Origin: Neelides folsomi | Lineage: Eukaryota > Arthropoda > Collembola > Neelipleona > Neelidae | Direction of reading: 5' to 3' | Length of the DNA stretch: 64,000 nucleotides | NCBI GenBank assembly: GCA_034687125.1 | Contig: JAQGBZ010000243.1 | Location: forward strand, 33,142-97,141 | Part shown: one piece after another, positions 43,401-55,500 of the stretch | Position numbering within the stretch: the stretch's first letter is position 1 | Layout of the letters: the number at the start of each line of letters is the position of its first letter | Position numbers and translations under genes: made by a program | Notes under the pieces: model-generated | Databases searched by the model: none | What the model saw: only the letters and a program-made list of their open reading frames with translations | Told to the model about the DNA's origin: nothing

Positions 43401-46400
43401 ACACACCCAATTTTCATGTATTGTCATCCTTATACCAGTTGTGCCTTGTGCCATTTTCTGAAAGTAATACTATAAAATTTATAAGTACCAATACACAATT
43501 CCCCTACTTTGAAAGAGCTTCCAACGTGAGCAGTGGCTCCATTAGTGTCAACCTTCATGTCTTCAAATCGAAGGAAGTTGAGATCTAATGGATGTATGTA
43601 TAATTGGAATGGACTTTATGTGTCGTCCTGCTTCAATGATACAATGATAGGTATACGAGATACATAGAATATTGTATTTGGGAATAAGTAATATAAGTAA
43701 TTTCAAAAAGTCTAACCATTTAAATACAATGTTACTTTTATATGTAGTATATCAAAGTACACTACACCATACACCCTCATGACTACCTGTGCAACTGAGA
43801 TGAAACCATGTATTAGGTAGATGAGGTAGGAAAGAGAGTAATTTTCGTTAATAATGAGCAATAAATTATGGATATGAGGTGAACAGGAAGGACGATAAAG
43901 AAGGAAAGAATCCCATCAAGAAGAGCAGCAGATCAAGGTGTAATTAAGATAAAAAGGGATTTTATTCCATCTCCTACTCGTTGTACACACACGAGAACAA
44001 AGAATAATCTTTCTTCTAAAATCCGAACAACTTACTAATTGATCTTTTGAGGAGTTTGGAGGAGTTTGGCTTAAGTGGCTCTTCAATTTGATTGATAGTA
44101 AATGGGCTGGAGAGATACAAAGCTAATAATTAGCAGAATACCAATATGATTTCAGACAGAACAATGTACAAGATATATTAAGGGGGAAAGTATTGTGTAT
44201 CTCCAATCTATGTACTTCTGCTCCCCTCATTTCTTCGCTCAAGCTCCGAAACTTCGAGTCGCCGTTCACATTTGCGTGTCAAGTGATATTAGAGGATTAT
44301 GAAGGAAGACGGTTGAAGGGCATTCCGCCGTTGAGAAAACAACGGGTATATGTAAAAATCTATTAAATTACTCGCCGCAGCGCGAGAGAAGACAGAAAAT
44401 CCATTATTTCTTCTTCCTCGACTCCCGAGTTCGCTACTGCTTCGCCCTCCTTTTCATCTAACAAAGCCGGATAAATATTATTCATTCACTACGGTCCTTT
44501 TCGTTACGGCACAAGGACCAGCAGTTCAGAACTTTTCGGCAAATTGTGTATTTTATAAGAGCCCAAACATTTAATGCATGCAGAGTACTCAAAGTCAGTA
44601 CCATTACCTAATTTGTACTCATGTTTCTTTATTCCCATATTCCCAGTGACAGACTTTCCAACAATATTTCCATATCATTATAGCCAACAGCCAACTAATA
44701 ATATGGAAGAGCATTATATTTTTTTTCAAATAGGCTTAAACATAAATTCTACGTGCGAAGAATTTAGAATCGAACTTATGAAAATAACAAAAATTTGAAA
44801 CATTCTTTCAACTCTCACAAAACAGCTGAGGGAGTTCTTAATAGCTTCTAATGATTTGTTCCAGACTTTCAAAGGGAAAATAAAAAAGTTCTTAATAAAT
44901 GCATCGTCGATGCGAAGTTTGATCCATGGGGAGTTTGGTGTAAGGTTATTTCTTTATGTATAGAATAATTGGAGCTCGCCTACTCCGCTTCCTCCGCGAG
45001 CAGTCAGAGGTGTTCGTACTTTCCGGTAAAGGTCACTGACGTCCTCGTTCGACTGTCCATATGGAATTCCGCTCATGGAGAATCGCAGAGTCTAAAACTA
45101 CGAGCAGCCACTTTGTAGCATGTATGTAATTAGAGGAACAACGATTTCCTCCTCCTCCTATTCAATCCACATTTGCTTAATCAGGATCCCCTTGTTCGGG
45201 CTCCGAAACGTGAGGACAATGGCAGGGCCTTTTGCACTCGCCCTCACTTCAACATATTCAAACTTTACATTTTAACAGTCGTAATCTCCATTTTAAAATA
45301 TTGGATCGATAACGAGGCATAGGGTCAACAAAATAATGATCGCTGATTATCACTCTGATTAAAATTTACAAGCTAACTTCATTAAACAACTCGCTGAGAT
45401 ACATAAACACACTTGTTTACTCCTTCACAGAATAATCCCCGAGAAATAAAGATTGCACGAATGCAACTTGTATAAAACAATGTTCAATATCACAAGCCTT
45501 GGTAAATCAAAATATCGGCTCAATCCCTATCATATTCCACTCTACTCCACATTTAAAAAATGAGTTATGGTAAACAAAATGACAAGAAAGAAATTAGTTT
45601 AGAAGGATTGAGACGTCATAAATAACCTCCTTTAGTATCTCCAATCTCTGTCAGCTAAATTGTTTCAATTTTGCAAGATTGAAACTTTGGGAATGGATAA
45701 ACACCTCATTTAACTCTTGGAGCATTACTCTGATTGTAAATATAAACAATATAAACAAAAAAGTTCCCTATATAGTGTATGTACTGTATGTATTACTATT
45801 AGGTATACAATGTCCATTTAGTTAAACTTACAAAAAGGGTAATACACTGAATCGGCTAGAATCGTTTTCAAGACTTTGACTCGCAGCTCGTGATCCAAAG
45901 TTTCGAAATCCTTCAATTTTATATATTGGACTAGAGTGAAAAATAATGATGACTGAAGCAATAATACTTTATCATTTTATCCACATAGTAAGAGGTCCAT
46001 AAAGTGCTTTTTGTCCTTCTCAATCATACCTATTCAGATGGAATTTGGGAAGAAACCGTTTAATACATTAAAATTTTAGTGGTTATTTTATTGAATGATT
46101 TTTGTCTTTTATAGAAAAGGTCGATTAATAGAAGATTTTTCTCTGTTTCATGGGAAAAACGCCTCTCATCGCCTTGTTATGTCTGAATTTCTGGTTCAAT
46201 AATTTAACAAAATAATTACAACGCGCGAAGGTTCTCAGCGATACTAATATCGAAATGAAATTCCTGACCAGGAACGAGCCACTCGTGCAAAATCATAAAA
46301 ACCTCACTACTGATAGTAATAATGATACGCATAAGGTCTCTCCATTTGCTCAAGATTCTCTCATGCTTCGAAATGATCCATGCACTTCGATATGTATGTG

Positions 46401-49400
46401 TACGTAACTAATGCTCGACAAGCTTTCTTCATAAGAATCATTCTTGTATGCCTAACCCATCACGAGCCAATAGGTAAGTATGTGTATACTTATATTCATT
46501 GCTTGGCTTTAAACAAGTAAAATAGATATAAAATATTACAATATTCTCGCACACAAAGTGTAATGAATTAAGGTATCATTTAAACTCTTCAAATCTCCCA
46601 TCTCCTCAGTCTCTCCACATTGAATTCCCTAAAACTAAATATTCCTTTAAACTTGTTTGTCTATGCAATATGGAGTTGAACTCTCTGGGGGAGTTGATAT
46701 GTTGTATGTAGATAGAAAGAATCTTAAATACTTACTTCGAGCCAACTTAATCACTAATCACAAAATTCCTCTTTCGCAAAAGGCCAGAGGTAAAAAGATA
46801 TCTTTCTCCCCATGCACGCATCTTTCCTTTACACACACTCACACACACAAATACAACATCTTCCTACCCTCATCGAACTCCTTTGGCTGTAAAATGTAAA
46901 TTTTCACAGCGTGAATTGTAAATTTCCTACACAGATCATAAAAACACCTTCTATGTCTATTTACTTATCTATATTTATCAGCAGGCAAATGCAATAAAAG
47001 CAATTGGTAATATCACCACTACGAGGTCCTATTAAAAGTATTTTACTAACTCGGGTCTCCTGTTAGCTGGATAGTTATATCCGTTCATAATAATGCATTT
47101 AACCTTATCGACTCCACTCTCGTCATGATTCGAATTCATTGAAAGTATTTATTCACAAAGTAGTTTTATAGTCCAATTCAATCCTATCTCAATAAGGTCT
47201 CGTATATGAAATTCTCAATCAAGAGTCCTCGTTCGTAAACACATAAATCTAAGTCGTTAAAATTAGAAATAGAAAATCCTTATCACCATCAACATTGTTC
47301 ATTAATATTCAAAATTACGACACATGCTTATATAATTGCCTTTATGGAGCGAAATAAATTGAAGTGTGAGTGCAATTCCAACCGACACCAATACAAAGAG
47401 AGAACTGATAATATAAATATTATTTTTAATTTTAAAAGCTTCTTACTTACACTTTCACGAAGTTGGCTTCCACCAGTATTATTCGAATATTCAATATGGT
47501 ATAAAATTCAATTCTTCCCTAATGATTATGAAATTAATAATTAACCGAGTCTTGTTTTAAGACAAGGAGTTGTGGAAGAGGAAAAACGACATTATTGCTA
47601 TACTGACTGACTGAGCTTACAAAATTAAATAAAATCGGAACGGAAGAAGATAAAATTGGTAGTTGAAGGGCGGCAGTGGCGGGCAAAGTGAGTGATGTCT
47701 CGGCGCGAGAGCCAATAGAGGTGCTGCTGGGGGCTGAAACAACCACCGGCCGGCGAACCCTCGACGTCAATACACGGTTCTCTATATGTGTCTGGAATAG
47801 CAACTTCCCTTGACTGCAAGACTTTCCCCCTCGTCTGTCAGCTGGGCATATTTTGGTTTTTGGAAGGGATCCCTTCAAGGGCCCTGCCCTTCCACACTAC
47901 CCATACCCTCGAGGAACAAAGACGAATAAAAACTCGTTTTCTTTTACTAAAAGATCCGGCATCGTCTCCAACTCCCTTTATTTGTACATGCGCCTTTAGG
48001 AATCCCCGAAATTGCGCACCAAAAGATCCCTGGGCCAACGACGATGGAACACCATCCAAGTTCTAATACACTATCTCCCAACTCACAGCCTCCATGATGC
48101 TCAATAGGTGTGTGGTTTTATACATATAAAATAAAACATTTTAGCCCATTCTGATGAAACATGAAATATTCCTGTTCAAAAGAAACTGAGATACTTCAAA
48201 TAAGTGAACTTGAGCTATTGAAGTTAATAGAAAAACTTGAAACTCTCAAAACATTTTTCCCTCAACATTATTAAATCAAAATGTACATAATCCATTAAAT
48301 AAATTTACGACATGCATTAATGTGTCTTGTGTATAAAATGAACGGACTCGGCGTCCCCTTCGAATGGTCATACGTATGTAATGAGTTGAGATTGATGGTT
48401 CCTTTTTCATCTTTATGAGTAAAACGATACAGAGAAGGAGTGAATACGAGAGAGAGAGAGATTTGAGGAAAGATAAACCCTTGTATGATATACTGACTTC
48501 AAAAGTTAAATAAATAAACAAGAAAGTCCAAAATAAGAGAATATAAGAGAAATGATAAGAAAGAGCTTGAGGACATGGCGAGGGCAATGAATGTGTGGAC
48601 TAAATTATTAATGCACACGAAAAAAGGAAGATTTTGAAAAATTATTAGTTTTCTAATTAGCATAGCATAAATAATGTGATGGAAGTTGTAAATTAGAGTC
48701 TCAAAGGGCCTTTGAACCTCACAGCTCATAAACGAAAAAGTGAAATGTGTTTTTTAAAACACTGAGGTTCATCTAAAGAAAATTCATAATTGAGACACAT
48801 GAAATTAAATTCTCTCAAGTGTTTGAAAAATAAAGATGTGGAAAGTTACTAAAACTTTTTCAAACACATGGACCTCATATGTAAAACGCTTACACGCTTA
48901 TTTCACTTTTACCTCTTCCAACGAATGTAAAAATGACTAATTTTACCCAATTATTTTGTTAAGTGCCATTTAGTGAATTGTTATATTTTAACACAGGTAG
49001 GAGAGAATAAAAATGAAGAATACGTGAGGAGGATAAAAATGCATAGTGCAAGCAAGTGCACTTGATCACAACCGCGAACACGAAATTGATAATAATAATA
49101 TCCTACCATTTTATCGTCTACTTATAACTGTCAAGGATAAAGCAGTCGAGTCGTTCTCTCACGCATCGGAGGACTCTTCAGTGCTCCCATTGTCTCCCAT
49201 CCATACAACATACAGATTCAAATGAAGGTAAATATTTCAAAGTTTAAAAACTCACCTCGTTGTTGGGTACACCCGTGTTGGTGCTCTGAGGCACAATGTT
49301 GATGAGAACTTCATCGATTTGTGGTCGATGGTACACGACCGTCCCGGTCACTTCTCGACCGTTGTGAGTGACGAAAGTTTTCTGACCGCTTCGAAGCTTT

Positions 49401-49651
49401 AAGCTATTAACTGAGCCAAATCCTGGCCCAATTAGTTCCGACTCTGAAAACTCCCTCGTCTCCCCCGCCTCAAACCTGACGACATAGCGGGAATTTGAAG
49501 TAATCCCCGTGTGGCAGTTGTTGAACGTGAGCTCGTCGGGGTTCTTTGACCCGATGATGAGTCCCGGGTGGAAAAGGCCTGTCTCCTTGCACGGGGCACA
49601 GACTCTCGTCCCCACTATGGACCGCTTGGCCAACCTTTTTCCCGCAGACAT
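13385..49651 (-). CDS. Glut4EF: Glut4EF / ZNF704-ZNF395-SLC2A4RG family transcription factor, seven coding exons
   Basis: Coding exons in order are 49256-49651, 39565-39731, 31174-31322, 16973-17306, 16612-16787, 13685-13824 and 13385-13462. Every junction is GT-AG with matching phase, and the total is 1440 nt (479 aa). Domains: an N-terminal family domain (about 1-187; [45 protein letters not shown]); the conserved [19 protein letters not shown] segment (about 213-231); a Ser-rich linker; a C2H2 finger with C324, C329, H342, H347; [11 protein letters not shown] (about 360-370); and a C-terminal C-clamp ([21 protein letters not shown]) with C452, C465, C468, C474. Human relatives (GEF, HDBP2/ZNF395, ZNF704) are nuclear DNA-binding regulators of metabolic and developmental genes. 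Start: the ATG at 49649-49651 is the first after an in-frame TAA and opens [11 protein letters not shown]. The gene spans over 36 kb because of very long introns. Confidence 0.93.
13685..13824 (-). CDS. Glut4EF: Glut4EF coding exon 6 (residues 408-454)
   Basis: Acceptor CTTTCCAG|ACCCAGAG, donor CGTAAA|GTAAGT (phase 0). Encodes [18 protein letters not shown], a basic Pro/Ser stretch ([16 protein letters not shown]), and the start of the C-clamp (TKKCRK, first Cys C452). Confidence 0.9.
13825..16611 (-). other. Glut4EF intron 5 (2.8 kb)
   Basis: Non-coding, AT-rich. I see no exon, repeat family or GCCGGC site in it. Confidence 0.6.
16612..16787 (-). CDS. Glut4EF: Glut4EF coding exon 5 (residues 349-408)
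   Basis: Encodes [20 protein letters not shown], a Ser run, then [15 protein letters not shown]; donor GAAG|GTAGAA (phase 1). The FYYTEVEV block is a family hallmark directly after the zinc finger. Confidence 0.92.
16788..16972 (-). other. Glut4EF intron 4 (185 bp), tandem acceptor at its 3' end
   Basis: Short GT-AG intron. Its 3' end on the minus strand reads TATTATGAGCAGGCCG, so two AGs three bases apart (edges 16787 and 16784) can both be used in frame. Confidence 0.8.
16973..17306 (-). CDS. Glut4EF: Glut4EF coding exon 4 (Ser-rich linker and C2H2 finger, residues 238-349)
   Basis: Acceptor ATTTTAG|CAGGGATG, donor TTGGG|GTAAGC (phase 2). A Ser/Val/Gly-rich stretch (about 241-300) is followed by [19 protein letters not shown] and then the finger [20 protein letters not shown] with HVRYAH. 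Spacing is C-x4-C-x12-H-x4-H, as in ZNF704 and ZNF395. Confidence 0.92.
20931..20976 (-). CDS. Possible alternative first coding exon of Glut4EF (15 codons)
   Basis: ATG at 20974-20976 opens [15 protein letters not shown] and runs into a strong donor, ACGAG|GTAAGA, in phase 1. Exon 4 of Glut4EF (17306) requires exactly phase 1, so the join would be in frame and yield a short isoform keeping the zinc finger and C-clamp but lacking the N-terminal domain. There is no homology evidence; a chance match is quite possible. Confidence 0.25.
22194..22208. repeat. (GAT)5 microsatellite
   Basis: Five GAT units in Glut4EF intron 3. Confidence 0.75.
25932..25987. promoter_or_regulatory. Cluster of four overlapping GCCGGC sites
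   Basis: GCCGGCCGGC occurs at 25932-25941 and again at 25976-25985. The second lies in a perfect 14-bp palindrome GAGCCGGCCGGCTC (25974-25987). A further GCCGG half-site lies between them. It sits in an AT-rich intron of a gene whose mammalian relatives bind GCCGGCG, so a protein-binding site is plausible but unproven. Confidence 0.4.
28351..28564. repeat. Imperfect inverted repeat with a perfect 21-bp hairpin inside
   Basis: Outer arms 28351-28371 and 28544-28564 (ATGATCAGAGATTCGTGAAAC type) pair at 20 of 21 bases. Inside, 28468-28488 and 28493-28513 are perfect reverse complements (AACACCCGACAAGATTTGGGT) with a GGAA loop. No clear target duplication is seen. A small fold-back (MITE-like) element is the likeliest reading. 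Confidence 0.65.
29361..29375. repeat. (GT)7 microsatellite
   Basis: Seven GT units in Glut4EF intron 3. Confidence 0.75.
31174..31322 (-). CDS. Glut4EF: Glut4EF coding exon 3 (residues 188-238)
   Basis: Acceptor ATTTCAG|GTCGAGG, donor AACG|GTAATT (phase 1). Encodes [18 protein letters not shown] and then [19 protein letters not shown], the family's central conserved segment. The KRRP stretch could act as a nuclear localisation signal (inference). Confidence 0.9.
31323..39564 (-). other. Glut4EF intron 2 (8.2 kb)
   Basis: Non-coding. It contains GCCGGC sites at 34188, 38044/38048 (fused as GCCGGCCGGC), 38643 and 39092, and a short ATT repeat at 36531-36544. No exon is recognised. Confidence 0.6.
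39565..39731 (-). CDS. Glut4EF: Glut4EF coding exon 2 (residues 133-188)
   Basis: Acceptor CTTTCCAG|GGCCCATTT, donor AATAT|GTAAGT (phase 2). Encodes [18 protein letters not shown], then [18 protein letters not shown], a charged helical segment strongly conserved in insect Glut4EF proteins. Confidence 0.9.
39732..49255 (-). other. Glut4EF intron 1 (9.5 kb)
   Basis: No coding exon is recognised. It contains GCCGGC sites at 42782 and 47749, the latter in the GCCGGCG form, plus a (GA)7 run at 48448-48461. Open frames such as the minus-strand one at 42808-43230 show no familiar domain and no splice logic. Confidence 0.6.
48448..48461. repeat. (GA)7 microsatellite
   Basis: Seven GA units in Glut4EF intron 1. 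In arthropods GAGAG runs can bind GAGA factor; there is no direct evidence here. Confidence 0.7.
49256..49651 (-). CDS. Glut4EF: Glut4EF coding exon 1 (residues 1-132)
   Basis: Opens [20 protein letters not shown] and ends [12 protein letters not shown] at the donor GAG|GTGAGT (phase 0). It carries the first half of the N-terminal family domain, including [10 protein letters not shown] and [11 protein letters not shown]. Its G/C-rich codons contrast sharply with the flanks. Confidence 0.9.
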
Positions 49652-49845
49652 AGCTACGTCTTCACGCAAAGTCCATTCTAACCGGCTCACTGGGGCAAGA
49701 CCCAGCGAGAGCAAAGGAGAAGCAATGACCAGCAACGATGAACACCAACAAGGTTACCGATTGTCCACGCTCTCTGGCAGCTTGAGTATGTCCTTATATA
49801 GTAGGATCACTTCAATTACTCCCTGGCCCGAAAATACCTCGTCAC
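49652..49845 (-). other. Glut4EF: 5' UTR part of Glut4EF first coding exon, with splice acceptor
   Basis: Upstream of the start codon the minus strand reads back to TTATTTCAG|GTGACGAGG, a good acceptor with exon edge at 49845. An in-frame TAA lies between this edge and the ATG, so the segment is untranslated in this frame. The acceptor implies at least one further non-coding exon upstream (higher coordinates), which I could not place. Confidence 0.55.
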
Positions 49846-52327
49846 CTGAAATAAAAGAACGAGAATAATTAATAAAGTTGTTAAAGATAATACGAGTGTG
49901 AGCATCAAACAGGAAACAATGGCACCTTGCTAACTACGCATCTCTTCCTACACGCTCATACTGACTCATTCGTCTTTCTGTTATTTTATAGAGTCATTAA
50001 AAGGCCCTGGTTCAACTCTTCCTATCTCTTACAAACAGTCGAAGAGGAACGAGTGAGTTGAGCTTAAATAAAATAAACTAATCAGTTGAGTTCCTGGCAG
50101 TTCCGCCTTCTATTATTTAGTTTAAGCTTTTAGTACGCATATACCCTTGTTTTTTTACATTTTATATTATTGTAATGAACGTAATAGGCACATAGGAGAA
50201 AAAGTACTAATTCCTTCCAACACGACGTACTCACAGCGTCACACCTTTAAACTTCAATAGTAATAAAGTTGACCGACTTAAGATGAGAGAGTATGTGTAG
50301 AAATAATAATCCATTCGAATTACAGTGAAGAGCAAATGAGACACGCACTATTACCTTTTGATGGCTCTGAACCATTGGTGATTCAATGTTGATGTTTGAA
50401 AATATGCACATCCTTCTACGGACCAAGTCCATGTAGTGTTAATTTATATATTTACTTGAAACTATCTGTATTCTTCCCATCTTAATGTACGTATGAGTAC
50501 GTTGTAAATTAGACAATGTTAGCATATTATATGTGAACGCGTGAGTTTAATGTGTATTACTGTATAAGTATTCCACTGCCACGAGCAAAGATATTCACAA
50601 TCAGTGCGTAGTAGGGGCTTTGATTCAATTCTCTACTGCGATCTAATGGTGCTGAAGAAGGAGGGCTAGGGATTGAATGTAGTTATAAATGTCTTCTTCT
50701 CTCCCCGCTTCCTCCTTCCAATGATTCAATGATTGTGGATTGTGTAAAAAGAGAATAATCGTTTTGTTAAAGTCGAAGAAGTTGAATGCAGTTTCAACAT
50801 CTCTGATTATGATGGACCGTGATAGGAAAGTGAGGGCGACCGTTGGTAAACGGCAGCCGGCTTTATATAAGATATACCTACTTATGTGTATATAAAATAT
50901 ATATATTGAAATCTCTTTCGACCCACATCATTGGCCAGGTATATACCCCATCGAGTAAAATGTATATAAAGAGTTCCTGCGGTGGGAGCCAGGGATGGAG
51001 AGTTAAAATGGGAAATGAAGGAGATGCCCGGGGGCCGGAGGGATCCCAGGAGTGAACAGGTGACAAGAAGACCCGACAACGCTGCTCCACCCGCCCTTCT
51101 ACGCATGTAACCCTTCCTCTCTCGGTCCTTCAACAACAATGGGCTTCATCGACGAAGGCTCGCCCAAAGTCATCCTCCCATCTTTTTTATTTAATTTCAC
51201 AGATATTATATTTTACTACACCACCGGCGGATGAAAGGGAGTTCAAAAAACGTTATAAATGAGTTTTCGAAGAAATCAATTCCACGTTAAGTATATGCTA
51301 AATCGATGAAAAAGATAGTGGAAGGTATATATATATAATATTAATTTTTTATGCAGAAAAGGGATGATCATAATAATAATAAAAGGTAACTCCTCTCCGC
51401 TCAACTCGCACTCAACTCAATCGTTCAACCCAAACTTAACTGTGTGAGGAGAAAAAGAGGATTTCCCAACACTGAGGTGAGGTGAAGGAGGAGGAAATTG
51501 ACTTTTTCCTCATTTTCTAAGATCCTTTGACTCATCATTCTCGTCACTCTCCATCAAGGAGTGTAATGCATTGTATTATTTTCTAGTAGGATTTGCAAAG
51601 TTGAGAAACTCATATGAGTTCATTGGAAAAAAAATACTACTTACTCTCATAGCATATAGAAAAGTCAACCTTTGACAAGACAAAGAATTACATTCTTTTA
51701 CATACATTAAAATTAATAGCAGCCCTGTCTTTGGGAAAAGTAAGAATTCTTAAATATTATAGAGATATAATCAATTTACAAAAGATATATAATTTTAATT
51801 TCATAAAAGATAAATAATTTCACAAGTTTACAACAACGATTAGGAAAGTCTTCTCGAATAAAGAAGAGCGAATGTTTTAAAATGGCGGATATCTGGTATA
51901 ATATTTTATGTTTTATAATATAATAAATAATAAATATTTTAATAAATCTTATGAAAAACACTTAAATTAAATTGATAACGATAAATTGAGTTATATTATA
52001 TTTGAAACACTTACAAAGTCGGTGAATTTCCGACGATTTAGAGGATTATTGCCACGAAGGAATAATGTCACAAAGGGATAAGTTCATTAAGAGTAAATTG
52101 ATGGGATTTTCAATTTAGGAAACTGGATGAAAATGAGAGGAAAATTAAAATTTCTCTTAAAATTATTTTGTACTCTCAAGAGATATTTGTCAGGGGGCCG
52201 ATCCACTTTGGGTCAGCGGGATCGATTGTGAATTGAAGTATTGATTATAGGGACTCGGACTGGTGGGAGTGTTGAGAAGGCCCTTGGGGTGTCTTGAGGG
52301 CTATTGAAGAAATTACCCGGTAATCTC

Positions 52328-52591
52328 TCATCTCTCAATGAGAGTTTGGATGAGAGTGGCTTTCGTCTCCGGAGGAGAAGTTGTGGTTGAAGCGAGAGTC
52401 GAAGAGAAACTGCGTATCAGCTCAGAGAACTCTCTGTAGCTCGCATGGGGTGGAGGAGCCGGCCGAAACGACGAGTGAGCCCGACCAGCTGGGTTCGCTT
52501 TCCATGCGTGATCCTCGTCCGCTCCTGCTGGCTGCTGTTGTTGTTCTTCAGGAGGAGGAAAAGGGACGACCGCTTCGTCGTCCCTCACCAT
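52328..52591 (-). other. Unassigned 87-codon open frame in a GC-rich island
   Basis: From ATG at 52589-52591 the frame reads MVRDDEAVVPFPPPEEQQQQ and continues Ala/Pro/Ser-rich to a TGA at 52328-52330. Composition is much more GC-rich than the surroundings. The frame cannot extend Glut4EF through its exon-1 acceptor, because an in-frame stop intervenes there. It could be a 5' UTR exon, an alternative N-terminus or chance. I recognise no domain. Confidence 0.25.
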
Positions 52592-55500
52592 CAACCCAGC
52601 CACGTTTCCACCTTCCGTCCTCGTGAGCCGGCCGGAGGGGAAGCCGGGCCCGGCGAAACAACCGGCCAGCGATCTGGCAGCCCCCGCAGGGCGGACCAAG
52701 AGGAGGGAAACAGCTGATGGCCCACTACGTCACACGGCGTTGACCTCAATTAGGAAAACAGCGAATGTTGATCCTCCACTCTCTCGTCATGATGTGCATT
52801 ACATATAAAATTTATACATGTTTCCACAGAGCTCTCGTCTTCGCCCGGAGGCTCGCAACTCCGCCCACTTGGCGGGCGACCCCGACCTCTGCCCTGGATC
52901 ACTCCTCATTATTACCTTCCTCCCCAACACGGACTCAACACTCCCCCTAAAGAGTGTAAACAATACATAATGATAGTAATAATATTCCATTTGCCCCATA
53001 ACTCACTGATCACATTTTATTGGCAGAGAGATTTCAATATTCAAATTAATTATTACCACATTGTTTAAATATTCCCCTAATAATAATCATAATCAAGCGG
53101 CTTGATTTCATTAAATTATTATTGCGTCCTCATATGGCCAGATTATTATTATTGTTTTTATTTAGCATTAATAATCGGCTGTGCAGAGCATTCTTAACTA
53201 TTATAACAACTAATATAATTTTCATGCAGCAAAAAATCTGTGTCATTGCTTATCCTACACGTAGCATGTAATATATATTACATTATGTATTACACTTGCA
53301 TATTATTTATTTGCCATAGCGTGATGAAAAAGCTATCTCAGAGTTAATTAAAGAACTGCTTTTTGGCATTAGGGAACTACGCTTATTCAATATACGAGTT
53401 TTGAGAAAGAAAAATTACATATGACGTATGTTTACACATATACCCACTTTAATTTTTTCAAGGTACTTAGAATACACACCTACGTGTGTTTATACGTAGG
53501 TAAGTACAGATATACATAAGAGGAGAGTTATTAAAAAGACCACACTCGTTTTTCCCTCAGTTTTTCTTAATACACAAATCTCGTAGACTCATTTATCCGA
53601 AGAGTGTCATAAAGTGGCTATGGCGGAGGGCGTCGGATCATGCATGATTATTTTGATTACAATATTACACGTACACCCCATGCTCTTTCCTCATCCATTC
53701 CAACGGCATCGTGGAAGGGCGGTAGTGGTGCGGATTAGCCACAGTTTCCCTTTTATGCCCTCACGAATTACGAAATTCAATGCATAAATTTCCCTCTCTC
53801 CGTCCCCTTCCCCGCACCCATGAGTCCTTCAATAGGAGTAATATGTGTAATAATCATAATACACCTCCCCTCGTTGAGGAGGGAAAGCTCATTAAGGCGG
53901 AGTGGCGGGATGAGAACATATTCCTTCGCTTCCAAACTCGGGCACACGAAAGTAAATAATCGGGGAGACTGGGAGGGCCAGGGAGCAGTCGCTCCATGTT
54001 CCCTGTCACTCATCGATCACGGCCTTTGATCCTCTTGATAAGAGAAGAAATGACGAAGAGGGCGAAAAGCGCTGCAAACTTGCCGGCCGGCTCACAAACA
54101 TTCAGAAGTGTCCCTTCAAGGCATCACAAATCAGGAAGAAGGAAGAGTCGTGTCGTAAAATGACCAGGCCCAGATTAGTAAGATTATCTCTTTATGGCTT
54201 AACTCTCTCATTCGAGCTTCAATACTCTCATAGGGAACATTAAAGTTATATCTCCCATTCTATGCATAATAATAATGGAGCATTCCACTATACTATAATA
54301 TACAAGTAAGTATCGTTAGATCCAGTATGAGTTCAGAAATAAATGGTATAAGAGGGGAAGAAATAATACTTGACTTATTAATAAGAAGAGCCTCCATCAG
54401 CTCAACTCATTCTTAAAGATTTCAATGGCCCGGAGGGAGCACTGAAACTTACTTTTCTTCTACAGTGAGAGAAATTGTTAGTTGTTTCATGCTAAGCTTA
54501 GCTCAATGTCTCTGCCATGTCTCCAATATATTAGTATAATGTCAGCTTGAGTATAATGCTTATTTTCTGATTAATCTTGTCGTCTAAATCCCTCAAATTA
54601 TTTATTAACTTTTCCCCATGGCTCAAGATGTATACATATAATGAGCATAGGAGAGCATTTACATTATTAGCATTTACTCACAATCAAATTGATCATGATA
54701 CCTTTAAGTTTGACGTCATATTACTTATTATTATTATTATAACCTATGCACATTCATGCACATTTTTAACAAAATGTTGAAGGTCAAACCGTGAATATTA
54801 GGAAGCCGGTACCGATTGCCTTGTCGCCGGGCCTCAACTCCTGGCACGAAATCCTAAACATTCACTAATTCTCTATAACCTCTCCCTCTCCTTAAACTCA
54901 TCTCCAAGTCCCGGCTTTCACTCCCGGCCTAAATTTTAAGTAAATTTCATGGGAGTCCCTTTTTTCAGGAAGGATGTGAGCCAAGTAGGTTCATGGTTAC
55001 TTGAACTCCATTTTCCCGGATTATTGCTCTAAAAAATTTGAATTTCCAAGCCCCATAATAGGAGCAGCCCAATTAAAAGAAATATGAGCAAAAGGAGAAA
55101 AAAGGAAGGGAAATGGAAATTAATACGTGGTCCATCATCCATAATCATTCCTGCATTGTTCCGTCATTTCGAATAAATTCGGTGGTTCGTTAACTCGGGA
55201 CAAAGATAATAGGGAAGATCAAGTTATAAGAAGGCCCCAAAAAGTGGTTCCCGCACGAGTTCCTCCAAACTCACTCTTTTTTATCTCTTCCTCTTCACGT
55301 TCCCTGAGAGGAGCATATAGAATTATGGAAGGAGGCGAGGGAGCACATCCGCTTATGGCGAGAGACGTCGAGCAGATAACCGAGTGGAGACCAGAGCAAA
55401 TCTCCCCTTTTCACGCTCCAGGTTATGATGGAGCTTCATTTCCTCTCCTTCGACTCTTCTTCACATTGCATTCACTGAGATACTCTACATACTTCTGCAT

